DNA of 64,000 bases from Ligustrum vulgare (lineage: Eukaryota > Streptophyta > Magnoliopsida > Lamiales > Oleaceae). Under the pieces are notes generated by a model that worked only from the letters and a program-made list of their open reading frames with translations, did not search any database and was not told where the DNA came from. Of this stretch, positions 1-11,289 are shown one piece after another (the stretch's first letter is position 1; each line of letters starts with the position of its first letter). Position numbers and translations under genes: made by a program. The stretch spans positions 9,255,501 to 9,319,500 of the forward strand of contig OY743189.1 of the NCBI GenBank assembly GCA_963555705.1. The letters run 5' to 3'.

Positions 1-435
1 CGTTGACATACCTATCTGTGAAGGATCTATGCTTCTAATAGCACAATTTCGATAGTACAGTACTGGTGTAGAAATCTGACATTTTCTAGTCTTAAAACTT
101 GAAATTTTGTTAGGTTTAACAAGTTAAGATGATGGACTTTAAGTAGAATTAAGAGTTCACCATCTGTACTTGTTAAATCATGCATTAGAAGTGAAAATAA
201 GAAGTGAGGAGATGGATTTTTCTCCCTACCTTGAGCTTGGCAGCAGATTTTCTGATGAAAGAATGAGACTAAGGATCTTTATTTATAAGTGTTTTTCGAA
301 GAGTTTACAGTTATTAATCAGTTAAATATTCTAAAATGCATTCTGATAAATCAACTTTTCAAACAAGAATAAGTAAGTTTTCCAAATAGCCCCTTAAGGG
401 CAAGATAGTGGGTTATGCCAAGTGTCATGAATGTA

Positions 436-508
<73 letters not shown>

Positions 509-1184
509 TCAGATTTTATGCTTCAACGAGCCTATTTTGGCATACATTTTGAGGGTCGAGATGACCTCCGAATTAAACAAACTTTATATTGTTGGAAAGC
601 TCATGACACAAACTTACACAAACTTTACAACGGTCACGCATGCAAAAGCATCCGATCAACACATTGTTCGTATGCCCTTGTAAACATAGCTGTTCGACTA
701 TCCTTTTACACTTTTTGTGGAATTTGGTAATGTCTTGCTATTACAACTATGCCACTTTGGCTCGATTTTTTTGGCACATCCGAATACAAAAACTCATGTT
801 CCATATATCGATTTAAATGTCATGCTACAAACTACGTGATGGTATAACATGCAACGACCTCGGGGAAATAATTAATTCATACGACTACGACAAAGATTGC
901 TTGTTGAAGTGGTAAAATCGTAATTATCTAGATTTCTCACAATTTCTACATTAGTCCCTAATTTACTATATTAGAGCAATATAAAGCTTCAATATTTCGC
1001 CTAACTTTCATATATAGAAATATGGTCTCCAAATTCTTAATTAATGAAATGTTTCCTATTTTCAAGGAATTAAATAAATATATGGGTATCCATTTCAACG
1101 ATAACTTTAACGATGATATATTCACCTAAGAAAATATATAATAAATTCATATGCATAAAATACAAAAATTTTAGGGGCGTTACA
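1..1184 (-). repeat. Non-coding flank, holding the 3' LTR of the chromovirus
   Basis: No gene is visible here. The right edge, read on the minus strand, begins TGTAACGCCCC, a typical start for a gypsy LTR. It directly follows a polypurine tract on the minus strand (AAGGGGGGAGAT, 1185-1196). The 3' LTR of the minus-strand chromovirus therefore begins at 1184 and runs toward lower coordinates. Its far end could not be placed and may lie outside the window. Confidence 0.6.
439..509. repeat. (TAA)n microsatellite
   Basis: About 70 bases of uninterrupted ATA/TAA trinucleotide repeat. An open frame reads through it as poly-isoleucine, which is an artefact of the repeat and not a gene. Confidence 0.95.
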
Positions 1185-1239
1185 ATCTCCCCCCTTATGA
1201 AATTTTGTCCTCGAAATTTACCTAAAATAGTTTAGGGTA

Positions 1240-1693
1240 TTTCTTCTTCTCGTTCCCATGTCTCCTCTTCAATCATATTACTCTTCCAAAGTACTTCTAC
1301 TAAGAGGACCTCCTAATTGTGAAGGTGTTTTGTGTCACACTTCAAGATTTTCACAAGTCGTCCTTCCCAAGTTAAATCCGCTTGAGCGTCTATGCAAAGA
1401 TTTTGTAGTACGAGTGAGAGGTCAGGAACTTACTTTCGAAGAGTTGATACTTAGAAAATGAGGTGAACTCTACACAGTTCGGGAGGTAACTCTATTTTGT
1501 ATGCTAGAGGTCCTATCCTCTCTATTATTTCAAATGGTCCAATGTACCTTAGAGTGAATTTTCCCTTCTTTCCAAACCTAAGCATTCTCTTAATTGGGAG
1601 AATCTTGATAAACACTTTATCTCCAACTTCAAAGTCAAGAGCTATTTTGCATTTGATGGCATAGCTCTTTTGTCGATCCTGGGTTTCTTTCAT
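1240..1693 (-). pseudogene. Gypsy integrase C-terminus and chromodomain remnant
   Basis: The 1693-1451 part reads as the integrase C-terminal region, with the family phrase FTLRYIGPFEIIERIGPLAY (GPFE-I-RIG-AYK-LPP pattern), then stops. After frame changes, a chromodomain tail follows at about 1340-1240, recognisable from VLWKSNMIEEETWEREEE (V-LW----EE-TWE pattern). In living elements the chromodomain guides integration to particular chromatin. Stops and frameshifts rule out a functional product. Confidence 0.75.
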
Positions 1694-2480
1694 GTTCTTT
1701 TGATTTTTCGACTATCAAAATCATTTCTTGCACTAGATCCGGACCTAACAATTTACATTTTCCAACTTCATCCCAGAACAATGGGGACTTGCACTTCCTT
1801 TCATAAAAAGTTTCATATGGAGGCATTCCAATTGAGGATTGATAGCTATTATTATAAGCAAACTCTATCAAAGGTAAGTAGTTCTCCCAATTTCCTGTGA
1901 ATTCTAGCACGCTTGATCTTAACATATCTTCAAGAGCTTGGATTGTCCTCTCAGTTTGATCATCAGTTTGCGAGTGAAAAGCGGTGCTGAAATGTAATTT
2001 AGTACCCAATGATTCATGCAAACTCTTCCAAAAGTGGGATAAGAACTTGGGATCTCGATTTGATACTATAGATTTGGGTACTTCATGAAGCCTCACGATT
2101 TCTTGAATGTAAAGATTTGCGTACTGATCCATCTTGTAAGTCATTTTAACTAGTAGAAATGGACCGCTTGGTTAAACGATCTACAATAACCCATATTGCA
2201 TTATACCATTTTGATATTTTTGGCAAGCCTACCACAAAATCTATTGAAGTTTCTTCCCATTTCCATCCGAGAATTGGTAGAGACTTCAAAGTTCCAGTCG
2301 GTAACTAATGTTCGAATTCACTTGTTGACAGATGAGGCATTTTGTTACGAACTCCAAAATTTCCATCTTCATACATGACCACCAATATAGTGCCTTAATC
2401 TCGTGTTACATTTTTGTAGAACCTGGATGTACCGAATAAGGTGTACTATGAGCTTCTTGAAGAATACACCCCCTAATGTC
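1635..2480 (-). pseudogene. Gypsy integrase core (broken)
   Basis: The open part (2144-1635) contains SNRDPKFLSHFW with the second catalytic Asp and HSQTDDQTERTIQ with the catalytic Glu. The usual Gly in DGQ is Asp here. Upstream, to about 2480 and in another frame, SIDFVVGLPK and WVIVDRLTK supply the first catalytic Asp region. The DDE core is therefore recognisable but frame-broken between its first and second Asp. It overlaps the integrase C-terminal segment in another frame, consistent with a further frameshift near 1660. Confidence 0.8.
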
Positions 2481-2486
2481 ATCATT

Positions 2487-3140
2487 TTAGGGTGGGCACA
2501 TAGATCCTATCTTTGTATTGATGAGTCCGTTTTTAGGTACTCGATAGTCCGTTGGTTTTCCCGTGGCCACTTTCTTTCTCATCTTGTCAGCAAACACATC
2601 ATCCGTTTGTGCCTCTTGTATTCGATCTTTCAGGGTTGATCGAATAGTCATTGCTATTAGTCTTTCATCTCTTGGTGCATAAATCTCTAAGCCAAATTTT
2701 TCAATTTCTTTATTCAATTCTCTCGACCTTTTTGGTGTTTTCTGCTCAATGCAGCCGCTACCATGTTTGCTTTCCCTGGGTGATAGTTGATAGAGCAATC
2801 ATAATCCTTAATTAATTCCAACCATCTAATTTGTCTCATGTTTAATTCCTTTTGAGTAAAGAAATATTTCAAGCTTTTATGATTTGCATATATCTCACTT
2901 TTCACCATATAGATAGTACCTCCAGATTTTCAGGGCAAAGACTACTGCAACTAGTTCCAGATTATAAGTAGGGTAATTCTTTTCATATTGTTTCAATTGT
3001 CTGGATGCATAAGCAATTACCTTACCAAACTGCATTAGTACAACTCCAAGTCCATGTTTAGAGGCATCCATATAGATCGTATAACTTCCAGTGCTAGAAG
3101 GAATTGTTAGGACCGGCGTTGTGGTAAGCCTTTTCTTCAA
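2487..3140 (-). pseudogene. Gypsy RNase H domain (broken)
   Basis: Two overlapping open pieces read as the RNase H domain that follows gypsy RT. The first has [18 protein letters not shown] (catalytic Asp in the D-AS--G pattern) and AYASRQLK. The second has [19 protein letters not shown] and [18 protein letters not shown]. The Asp of the final ADALSR motif is Ala here. The pieces are in different frames, so the domain is inactive. The tail (2798-2487) leads into the integrase zinc-binding region. Confidence 0.8.
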
Positions 3141-3628
3141 TTCTTCAAAACTTCTTTCACAATCCTCATTCTATCTAAAGGGTACATTCTTACGAGTTGG
3201 GTTAGAGGGGTTGGTATCTTTGAAAACTCTTTCACAAAGCATCGGTAATACGCCGCTAATCCCAAGAAACTCCTGACCTCTGTTAGACTTATTGGTCTTG
3301 TCCAGTTAACCACCGCTTCAATTTTATTAGGATATATTGAAACACCTTCTTTTGACACCACATGACCTAAAAATCGTATTTGATCCAACCAAAATGTGCA
3401 TTTTTTGAATTTGGCATACATTTGTTTTTCCCTCAAAATTTGTAGCACAATTCTTAAATGAGTTTTATGTTCCGCTTTAGTTTTGGAATAGATCAGAATG
3501 TCATCAATAAAGACTATGACAAATTTATCCACATATTCCTTCAACACTCGATTCATCAAATTCATAAAAGCAGCTAGGGCATTTGTTAACTCAAACAACA
3601 TTACTAAGAAGTAAGAACTCATAGTGGC
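3137..3628 (-). pseudogene. Gypsy reverse transcriptase, palm and thumb part
   Basis: Minus-strand reading gives [20 protein letters not shown], the FG-TNAPA motif with substitutions, then [13 protein letters not shown] with the catalytic Asp pair (YVDD equivalent), and [12 protein letters not shown]. Just upstream a HYEF motif is followed by a short local duplication (TTCTTA repeated) that shifts the frame. At 3628 the reading stops at an LTR-like insert, and the RT resumes past 5848 with about 20 residues of the conserved region missing. Confidence 0.8.
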
Positions 3629-5848
3629 TGTAACGAGTACTCAAAATTGTTTTTGGAATATCCTTATCCTTGATTAGTCGTGTAGCGACTGGAAATTTTT
3701 CGTCACTTTTAAATAAAATATTATAAAGACGTATCGCTACGACTTATCTCATTTATTTTATAAGAATATTCGTCTAACTAATTATTAAGTGAAATTCAAA
3801 TTTATTTTAATTGTAGTCAAATTTCAAATTTGATTAAAAGTGTTCCAAGATCATTATTATTATTATTTTTTAAAATCCAAAATTCAAATTTAAATTCTTA
3901 AAACCCAATTTTTATCCAAATTAAATTCCAGCTTAATTCCTTTTCAAGATTCGAAATTATCCAAGTTTATCAATCTGATTTCACAATTATCCTGACAATT
4001 AATTTTGGTTAATCTTGACTTCAAATTTATCATCTCCTACCCGTGTTTATTTGATAAGATTATGCAATTTCAATCCCAGTCCAACACTAATCAATTCAGC
4101 CAAAAATCTCTCACAATTCCATCTGAATCAAAACTCCTCCACTAAAAATTCCACGTACCATGCAATTGATAATACCCAAGCAAAATTTAGATTCTACATC
4201 CAACTCACGGTAAGAAATTTCTCCTAAAAGCCATTCTGCAACACCAATCTACCACCACTAGCAATATTCAAAACGCTGCCAACCACCATCTACTATTCAC
4301 ACCACCGCAACCACTATTGACCCAAGAACCGAGTCTCCAATCCTCTTGCCAACCTCTATGACCGAGACTCTCCACTGCAACTATCATACATAGCCCAAAC
4401 ACTGAGAAACGCACACCTAGTCGAGCTCCATACTCTGCCTAAGAACCACCCCACTTCCAAATCAGTTTTCACAACCCAACCACCGCAATCAACACCACCT
4501 GAACCATCATCACCACCATGACCAATCCTCCATCGAGCCACCGCTCGGAAATCATCACTACCTAAGTCAGAAAATTTTCTCAATCGAAACCCATAAATCA
4601 AGAAAAACCAAGAAGATCCCCTAACTTACCTCGATCAAACCGTGGCCAGAAATCGCACAACCAAAAAGCTCGAACCCAGCCTTGGTGACCCTCGGTTTAG
4701 CACCCACCTCGCACCAAAATCATTAAACCCTAATCCTATGCACTCCCACGCCGCTTGCCACCACTCGATGGTGGTGTTTCACCGGCAAATCGCTAGCAAT
4801 GGTACCAGGCTTCGAGGGGCGAGCTTCCTCGCACCCTCTCTTCTCCAATTCTCTGATTTGTAATGAGTCAGAGAATTCACATTTTGTTTCATATTTGGCC
4901 TTGAGATTATTGCACATTTGTTTCCAAGTTTTTGAAAAAAATATAATTCAGTCCTCTCAGCTTTAAAAACGTTTGTAAGCCTTTATTGAGTTTTAAAAAT
5001 ATTTTTATTCAGCCTCTAATGTTCTAAAAATAACTATTTCGGCCCCTAGACCCTTAAATTTTAGTTTCTTTAAAATTGCAATTTAGTCCTAAAATTTTAT
5101 TTATCACTTAAGTCTTTGATTTCCAAATTACTAATTTAATTACTTTTCTCTTGGCTAGATGAATCATTTGGAGAACTAAAAGATTGACGTACTATTCTCG
5201 CTCCACTTTTGTGAACTCGTTATGTTTGAGGTAGACTCGCCCCCACTAATTAGTTTAGATTATAATTGCATGTCTTTATGTGGATTTACATGATTTATAT
5301 GCTTAATTACATGAGACGAGATGAGAATATCTCTTATGAGATAAATTGAGAAATTATGTTATGCATGTCATAACTTATATGTTTTATTGCATGAGACGAG
5401 AATATGTTCATTTGCACTTCTTATGTGATGCTTATGATGAGAATTTGAGAATGTCACTGTAATATTTGCATAATTCGTGTTTAATTATTCTGTAAATTAA
5501 TTATTGAAGATAAGTCTACTGAGTATTTCTTTTTGAAATACTCACCCTGTTGTTATAACAAATTTTACAAATTTAGGAGACGGTGGCGAATGATGGGCAA
5601 AAATGGCAAATCATTAATAGAAATTATTTTAAAATTGTGTTATAAACTACATTATTTCATTGTGTTTGAAATATAGAATTTTATGAATTTCACCAAGTTA
5701 TTTATTTTATTTGAATTTTCGTCTCATTTTTAAATCAATAAATGTGATGTTTGAGATTGTATTATTTTTTCGCAATAAATTTTATTTGAAAATTAGTTTT
5801 TAAAGAAAGACGTGGCGTTTCGGGTTTCACAGAACTTGGGGCGTCACA
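3629..5848 (-). mobile_element. Solo-LTR-like insert in the chromovirus RT
   Basis: The insert starts TGTAACG and ends GGGGCGTCACA, the TG...CA ends of a plant gypsy LTR lying in minus orientation. No gag or pol is visible in its 2220 bases, which fits a long solo LTR. Small open frames between 4015 and 4917 show no recognisable domain. The 5-bp flanks (GTGGC and AGTTG) do not match, and part of the RT is missing at the junction, so a deletion probably accompanied or followed the insertion. An LTR-LTR recombinant between two elements is also possible. Confidence 0.6.
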
Positions 5849-6163
5849 AGTTGATCTAAGGGTAATTTTTTAAAATTCTATAGAACCTTCAGTTGGTCAA
5901 ATAGATCATCGATCTTGAGTAGGGGATACTTGTTTTTGATAGTCACTTAATTCAGTTCCTGATAGTCGATACACAATCTCACGGATCCATACTTTTTCTT
6001 TACAAACAACACCGATGCTCTCCAAAGTGATGTGCTTGGTCTAATAAATCTTTTTTTGAATCAATTCCTCCAACTGATTCCTGAATTCTCTCAATTCTGT
6101 TGGCACCATTCTATAGGGCGTCTTAGAGATAATTGTAATCACATCTATGATTTCAATCCCAAA
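5849..6163 (-). pseudogene. Gypsy RT N-terminal part (broken)
   Basis: No long ORF remains, but minus-strand frames show TPYRMVPTELREFRNQLEEL, the standard lead-in to gypsy RT. They also show KIDDLFDQLK and a truncated KIDLRSG-like string next to the LTR-like insert. The piece joins the protease above and the RT palm below, confirming that 3629-5848 is an insertion. Confidence 0.75.
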
Positions 6164-6935
6164 CTACATCTCTCTTTCAGGGGGTAATCCCAGTAACTCT
6201 TCTGGAAATACATCCGGATACTCCTGTACTACTGGGAGCGATGTCATGGTTAATTTTGATTTTTCCATAGTTTGGATCTGATGTAGACTTACCAAAAATC
6301 CATCACTACCGTTTTTGAGTAACTTATGTGCTTTTAATGCAGATATGATGATCTTTGAGGTTTTCTCAAGCTTGGAAAATACTATTGTCCCAATGCTGCA
6401 GGGTATGTCTAAGGTTTTGGATCTACAGTTAATGGTTACTTGATGTACGTATATCCAATCCATGCCTAAAATGACATCAAAGTCTCTAAAGTCCAAAAGA
6501 AGTAAGTCTGTAGGGAGGATATGTTCTTTGATCTGAATAGGTACTTTTGGAATGAATTTTGTAACACAACTATTTGGTCCAATGGGTACCATTACTTCTA
6601 TATCCTCAGGTAATGCCTTAGTAGTTAGATTAAGGGTTTTGAGCACATCAGTTGAGATGAATGAATGAGTAGCCCCAAAGTCAAATAAAGCATATACTGG
6701 CCTTGAATAAATATAGATTGTACCTACAACAACTTCATTGCTTGTTCCAATATCTTTTCTGACCAATGCAAAGGCTCTGGCATGGCCAGTGTTTCCTTGT
6801 GGCTTTATTGGGCATTCGGGAGATAGGTGTCCAGCTTCTTGCACCTAGAGCATACTCTTTGGCCTGCCAAACATTCACCAGAGTGGTTTCTCCCGCATTT
6901 GGCACATCTCGAAACTTCTTTGGTTCTTGAGTAAC
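6164..6935 (-). pseudogene. Gypsy aspartic protease with zinc-knuckle remnant
   Basis: The 226-residue frame (6844-6164) reads as retropepsin: VYALFDFGATHSFIS is the active-site loop and ILGMDWIYVHQVTINC the conserved second half. The catalytic D-S-G is D-F-G here, which should weaken or kill the enzyme. It ends at VQEYPDVFPEELLGLPPERE, the usual protease-RT linker. Just upstream (about 6935-6845) CAKCGRNHSGEC is the gag zinc knuckle, in another frame. Confidence 0.8.
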
Positions 6936-7178
6936 TTCCCGCCTCCTTAACGTTATGTCGAGGTCCTTTGTTATTATTTTGTTTCTCTCCCTGAGGCTTT
7001 CCTTGCCATTTTCACTTATTGGTATTCACTTTTCCTTCTCTTTTCCACATCTGATCTGTTTGAAACCTATTCTTATTTTACCCTGCATTCTTATGCTGGT
7101 ACCTTGTCTCTCGGGCTTTAACAATTTTCAATTCTACTTGTTCGGCCATTAAGGCCTTATCAACAACTTCAAGAAAAT

Positions 7179-7760
7179 TCATATTTTGAATTCAGAAATC
7201 AACACATCTCTGCTTAGTTCGAGTCTTAAACCTTCTAGAAATTGGTCAACTTTGTGACCATTTGTGCCGATCATATAGATCGCAAAACGTAACAATTTTT
7301 CAAATTTCATGATATATTCTGTCACAATCATTGAACCTTGTCGCAACTGATTGAATTCATTCATCTTTTGGTTTTGAACGGTGGTGGAAAAGTACTTAGT
7401 CCTAAACATCTCATAGAATCTTTCCTATGTCAGATTCGAAGTTTCACCCATGTTGACCAAAGTATCCCACCAGTGGCCTGCACTAATTCTTAACATAAAA
7501 GATGCACATATTACTTTCTCTACATCTTCCACTTTTGCATATGTGAACATCCTTTCCATGGTTCTAAACCAATTTTTAGCTTCTATGCAGTCTTTTGCTT
7601 CAATGAAGGTAGGTGGGTTGAGGTAGCGAAATCTTTCCCTACTTAGGTCTCTATCATGATTTGAGTTGTCAGCATTTCGATTCACGAGTTTTTCTATTTG
7701 TCGTGATTGTTGTTCAGTGAGTTCGGTAAAACGGTCAATGGTTTGATTAGCCCGAGCCAT
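7179..7760 (-). pseudogene. Gypsy gag (broken)
   Basis: Two minus-strand frames. 7760-7425 begins MARANQTIDRFTELTEQQSR and includes FRYLNPPTFIEAKD and ISAGHWWDTL, the retrotransposon gag core. 7409-7179 continues with FSTTVQNQKMNEFNQLRQGS and VTEYIMKFEKLLRFA. A frameshift near 7415 separates them. Gag would form the nucleocapsid shell. The start at 7760 is the first Met of the conserved core and matches where chromovirus gag begins. Confidence 0.8.
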
Positions 7761-7949
7761 ACTTGGATTTTTCTGAAGTTTTTCTGAATCCTTTATTTAG
7801 TATCTAAACTTGTTCCTATCAAATACTATAAAACTTGGGCTTATTTAACATGATCCATTATATTATTGAGAAAAATAAGGTCATACAATAAAATAGGCTT
7901 TAATTTAGTATTTGACATAATAATCCATGTAAAATAAATTGGTTCATAC

Positions 7950-7951
<2 letters not shown>

Positions 7952-7988
<37 letters not shown>
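7952..7988. repeat. (GT)n microsatellite
   Basis: About 37 bases of uninterrupted GT between the gypsy gag leader and the caulimovirid-like fragment. It sits at a junction of two unrelated repeats, so it may mark a repair or slippage site. Confidence 0.95.
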
Positions 7989-7996
<8 letters not shown>

Positions 7997-8044
7997 TTGA
8001 GAAAATTTGAATATTATAAAAGGTATGAATTTTATACTAGAGGT

Positions 8045-8888
8045 TCCCACATTCAGGGTTATCTCTAACAAAATTTTCAAATTCTATTTTAAAATATGTT
8101 TCCCACAAACTTGGTAATTTATTATAATACATATCTTTGTATACTTCTTGATTTTCTTTACTATAAAACTGAACATAAAAGTAATATTTAAATTCACAAG
8201 TATATTCTTTGATTTTACACTTATCACATATTATTAAATTTATTAATTTCATTCTAGTATTATCTTTTTCTAATCTTGCTTCTCCTTTAGCATTTCTTAT
8301 CCAATTTTCTCCAAAAAATTCATCTGCTATATATTATACTAACCTTCCTATATCTTCTATATCTGATTTTATTATTTTTGTTTGTACAGTTCTGCTTATT
8401 AATGCTTTTGTATCACTACTTATTCTTTTCCACCAATTTCTAATATTTCCTTCAAAAGATGCTTTTAAAAAATCTATCTTTCCTTTAGAACTTTCTCATG
8501 TATCATCTTTATTGTATAAAAAGAAAAGTATCATTGAATCTGCCCAAGTTAATAAGGCTTTCTTGGTATCTATTTTATAATCATCTAAATCTAATTTTGT
8601 TCCTCGATGATTAATAGGTTTATCATAATCATCATTTGGTTCAAATCTATCTATATATTTATTTCCTTTGTATGGTTGTCTATCTCTAATCTTTTCGTAA
8701 TATTGTCTATATGGTTTATTATATAGAGGTGTATAACTTTCATCTGGATCTAATAATTCTTGTTTAGCAGTTCTTATCGGAGCTGGATTAGGTGCTCATC
8801 AAATATTCGTTAAAAATTCATAATTACTTAAATTATCTAAGCTTAATTGATTAAAATTTTCTATAAGCAAATCTAGTTCCTCATTCAT
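8045..8888 (-). pseudogene. Endogenous caulimovirid coat-protein remnant
   Basis: The minus-strand reading from 8888 is one mostly continuous frame interrupted by at least three in-frame stops. It has an Asn/Asp/Lys-rich character, a WWKRISSDTK-type segment and an ICDKC...YTCEFKYYFYVQFYS stretch followed by MYYNKLPSLWE. This Cys/aromatic pattern matches what I know of the coat proteins of caulimovirids, plant pararetroviruses that often lie integrated in plant genomes. The end at 8045 is cut by the gypsy element, before the zinc knuckle and polymerase would appear. The stops make it non-functional. Genus is uncertain. Confidence 0.6.
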
Positions 8889-9586
8889 CTTTATTTATTT
8901 TTTTTCTTCAGCTTTTAGTTTTCCTAATGTTTTTTCTATGAAATTTTGTAATTCTAATTCATCTTCTAGTATCTTTGGCAATATATTTTCCCTAAATTCA
9001 TCATCCATATTTTCTGCTTCTATCACAACTTTTTTTTGTTCAATATGCTTCTTTCCAATTCTAGACATTTCTTTTTCTATAATTTTTTTTGTCTATTTTC
9101 TAATCTTTATTTTTATTATTTTCTTTTAACTCTCTAATTTCAGGTTTTAATAAATTTATATAATTTCTTGCTTCTTTTAATTCATTTTTGAGTCCTTGAA
9201 CATCACTTATTAATGATTTTATTAATATTTTTAGATCTTCGTTATATTCACTCATCGACATTTAACTCTTGGTTTAGTTTGAATTTTTTGTACTTTAAAT
9301 AGTCTTTTATACATACCATCTATTTTTGTTTCTAATTTTTTAATTCTTTCTTCTATTGATATAATTCTTTAATTATCCTCTTTCCTAATTTTTTTTCATT
9401 TAATTTTTCTATTTTTTCTATGATCATTTCAATTTTATCTTGCTTGATTGTCTTTGAAATTCTTTTAAAATCTCTTTATTTATGTTTTTAACATATCCTA
9501 TCATATCTTTTAATTTTTTAACTTGTATTATTAATTTATTTTGTAATTTTTCTTTGATATTTTTATCCTGAATATTTAACTGTTAT
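8889..9586 (-). pseudogene. Caulimovirid-like coiled-coil region
   Basis: Just upstream of the coat-protein remnant on the minus strand is a Lys/Glu/Ile-rich stretch starting at 9255 (MSEYNEDLKILIKSLISD). It reads as heptad coiled coil with several stops. A second such stretch (9586-9260) includes IQDKNIKEKLQNKLIIQ. Small coiled-coil proteins upstream of the coat protein occur in caulimovirids (virion-associated type), but the match here is by character and position only. The right edge is the target-site copy GTTAT (9582-9586) of the Tat element. Confidence 0.4.
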
Positions 9587-10254
9587 TGTTGACCACAAAA
9601 TCCGGCTGGACCTTAGACCAACACGTCTCAACTCCTCCCTCTTGAACACGTGGATCTCCTGCGCACTGTGACAAATGATCAGTTTGCAAAGGGGGCCGAG
9701 GTGGCTCTCATTTGCACTCCGATGCCAAAGTCAGTGCTCATTTCAAGCAGATATAAATTGGGTGCGGGAAATATAAATGTGTAAAAGAGAGAAAGGGAGT
9801 GAGAGTAAATATTTAGCTAAGAGTATGAAATTGCCAACCCCTCACAAAGCGGGAGGAGTGCTCTATTTGTAGAGGAACTCGTTGTTTCGGATCGTGACAC
9901 GTGGCGTACTTTACACTTGTATTTACCCTAACTTCTAAAAAGGAGATTTTGCCTTTTGATATTAATCATTACTATTCTTTGTAGGGGATGGGCGCCTGTC
10001 ACTTCATGGTAAAGGTGGTGTCACATCTCTGAATCCATCTCCTGTCCTATCCCTCTTCTGTGCGTCACTGTAAAGCACCTCTACTAAGCATAAAGCACAT
10101 CGGCCGACACAAATCAGTTCGGCCAAAAAGGTTCGCGTGATATTCCACCTCGGCAGTTGACCCAAGGTGATATTCTAAGCTTTAACCATGGGCTAGAGTC
10201 CATTGGGCCTTCGCTAGTGGTCCAATGTACCGCATTTTGGGTACGATTTCAACA
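9587..10254 (-). repeat. Tat element LTR, left copy (3' LTR)
   Basis: Begins TGTTGACCACAAAATCC and ends GATTTCAACA on the plus strand; its partner is at 20863-21532. Minus-strand sequence just beyond its inner edge (10255-10268, ATTTGAGGGACTAG) sits where the polypurine tract should be. Confidence 0.93.
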
Positions 10255-10807
10255 CTAGTCCCTCAAATCCGATGTGGTCAATCATGGGCGGGTAGGATTT
10301 GTTGTATGTTCGAGGCACTAACTTTGTTTTGATGGCCTTCTGTAGTCGTGTAGCTACGGGATTACGATCTTGCTCGAACTTTGTTTATATGTTACATCCA
10401 ATATATATATATTTATATTTTATTATTCTGCCCTCTATTGGCTGGGAATTATCGTATGACGCTGCAGGCTTAAAGCTCGAAATGACATTCCTTAGTGGGA
10501 GCTCGGATTGAAAGTAAAGCCGACCTTCTATTCCCATTCTACTTTTCAAGTGAAAATTGGAATTACACCAACATGTCTTTTAGACGGTGCATTTAACATA
10601 AAAGGGGCTACTAATATCGGTTCCCAATGAGCAGGAAAGGAATGATAGGTGACATCTCTCCACACGTGGCGCTCACTATGGTAACTGAACAGGTTTCTCC
10701 CTTCGTTTGACAGTTGGCACCTTGATTAATCCATCCCCCAAGGGATGTTGGTTACCCGTGTTAATTATGTGACTCGCAAACCAAGGGTTTTGGTTTATTG
10801 AGTTCCC

Positions 10808-10813
10808 TATAAA
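10808..10813 (+). promoter_or_regulatory. Candidate TATA box for the antisense Tat gene
   Basis: TATAAA in the context CCCTATAAAGCC, about 480 bases before the first recognisable coding sequence of the antisense gene and on the same strand. Short 5' exon and GT-AG intron possibilities lie between. The assignment rests on position and motif only. Confidence 0.3.
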
Positions 10814-11289
10814 GCCTCCTTCTCCTAATTATTTCTCTTTTACCGTATCCTCAGAATTTTTTGCAGTAGTATCTCCGCAAGAAGTTGCAACGCCCCTTCT
10901 GTATTTGCAAGTTTTTGATATCTCTTCAAGGGCTTTTTACGTAACAACTCACCCATGTCGCTCTACACTCTTCATTGGCGTGTTCTTCTCTCTGAGTATA
11001 CAATCTTGGACTTTTGTTTCTGAAGGTAAATTTCTTTTCCTTTGTAAGTGTAAAGAAAACCTTTCTACTTTTAATCTTCAAACGTGGGTTTGAAAATTTT
11101 GTTCTGCCTTTTGTTTATCTTTCGGTGAGTCTGGCTCTTTTTTAAGAATAAATGGAAAGAGTTGGGGGAATGGGTTAACAGGAAATGTTAGCAATGACGA
11201 TTCATGTCAGAGGTTTCTGCCCAATATCTTTATCGGTTTTTAGTTCCCGCTTCTTTAGGGAGCAGATTAAGAGGAGGAATAGGAAAATC

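Larger units (their letters stand above)
1185..7960 (-). mobile_element. Decayed Ty3/gypsy chromovirus (Tekay-like), minus strand
   Basis: Read on the minus strand the order is gag (7760-7179), zinc knuckle, protease, reverse transcriptase, RNase H, integrase, chromodomain remnant, polypurine tract and LTR start. That is Ty3/gypsy gene order, and a C-terminal chromodomain is diagnostic of chromoviruses. The frame is broken in many places and a 2.2-kb insert splits the RT. No convincing 5' LTR is visible: caulimovirid-like sequence abuts the gag leader at about 8045. A degenerate primer-site-like string (TGGTATGAACC, minus) lies at about 7950. The element is not autonomous. Tekay-clade placement is inferred from gag and pol wording only. 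Confidence 0.85.

Noticed and set aside
408..683. Open frame through the TAA microsatellite
   Set aside because: Poly-isoleucine from a simple repeat, with no domain on either side.
7841..8080. Minus-strand frame with a His-Thr run
   Set aside because: Translation of the GT microsatellite; not a protein.
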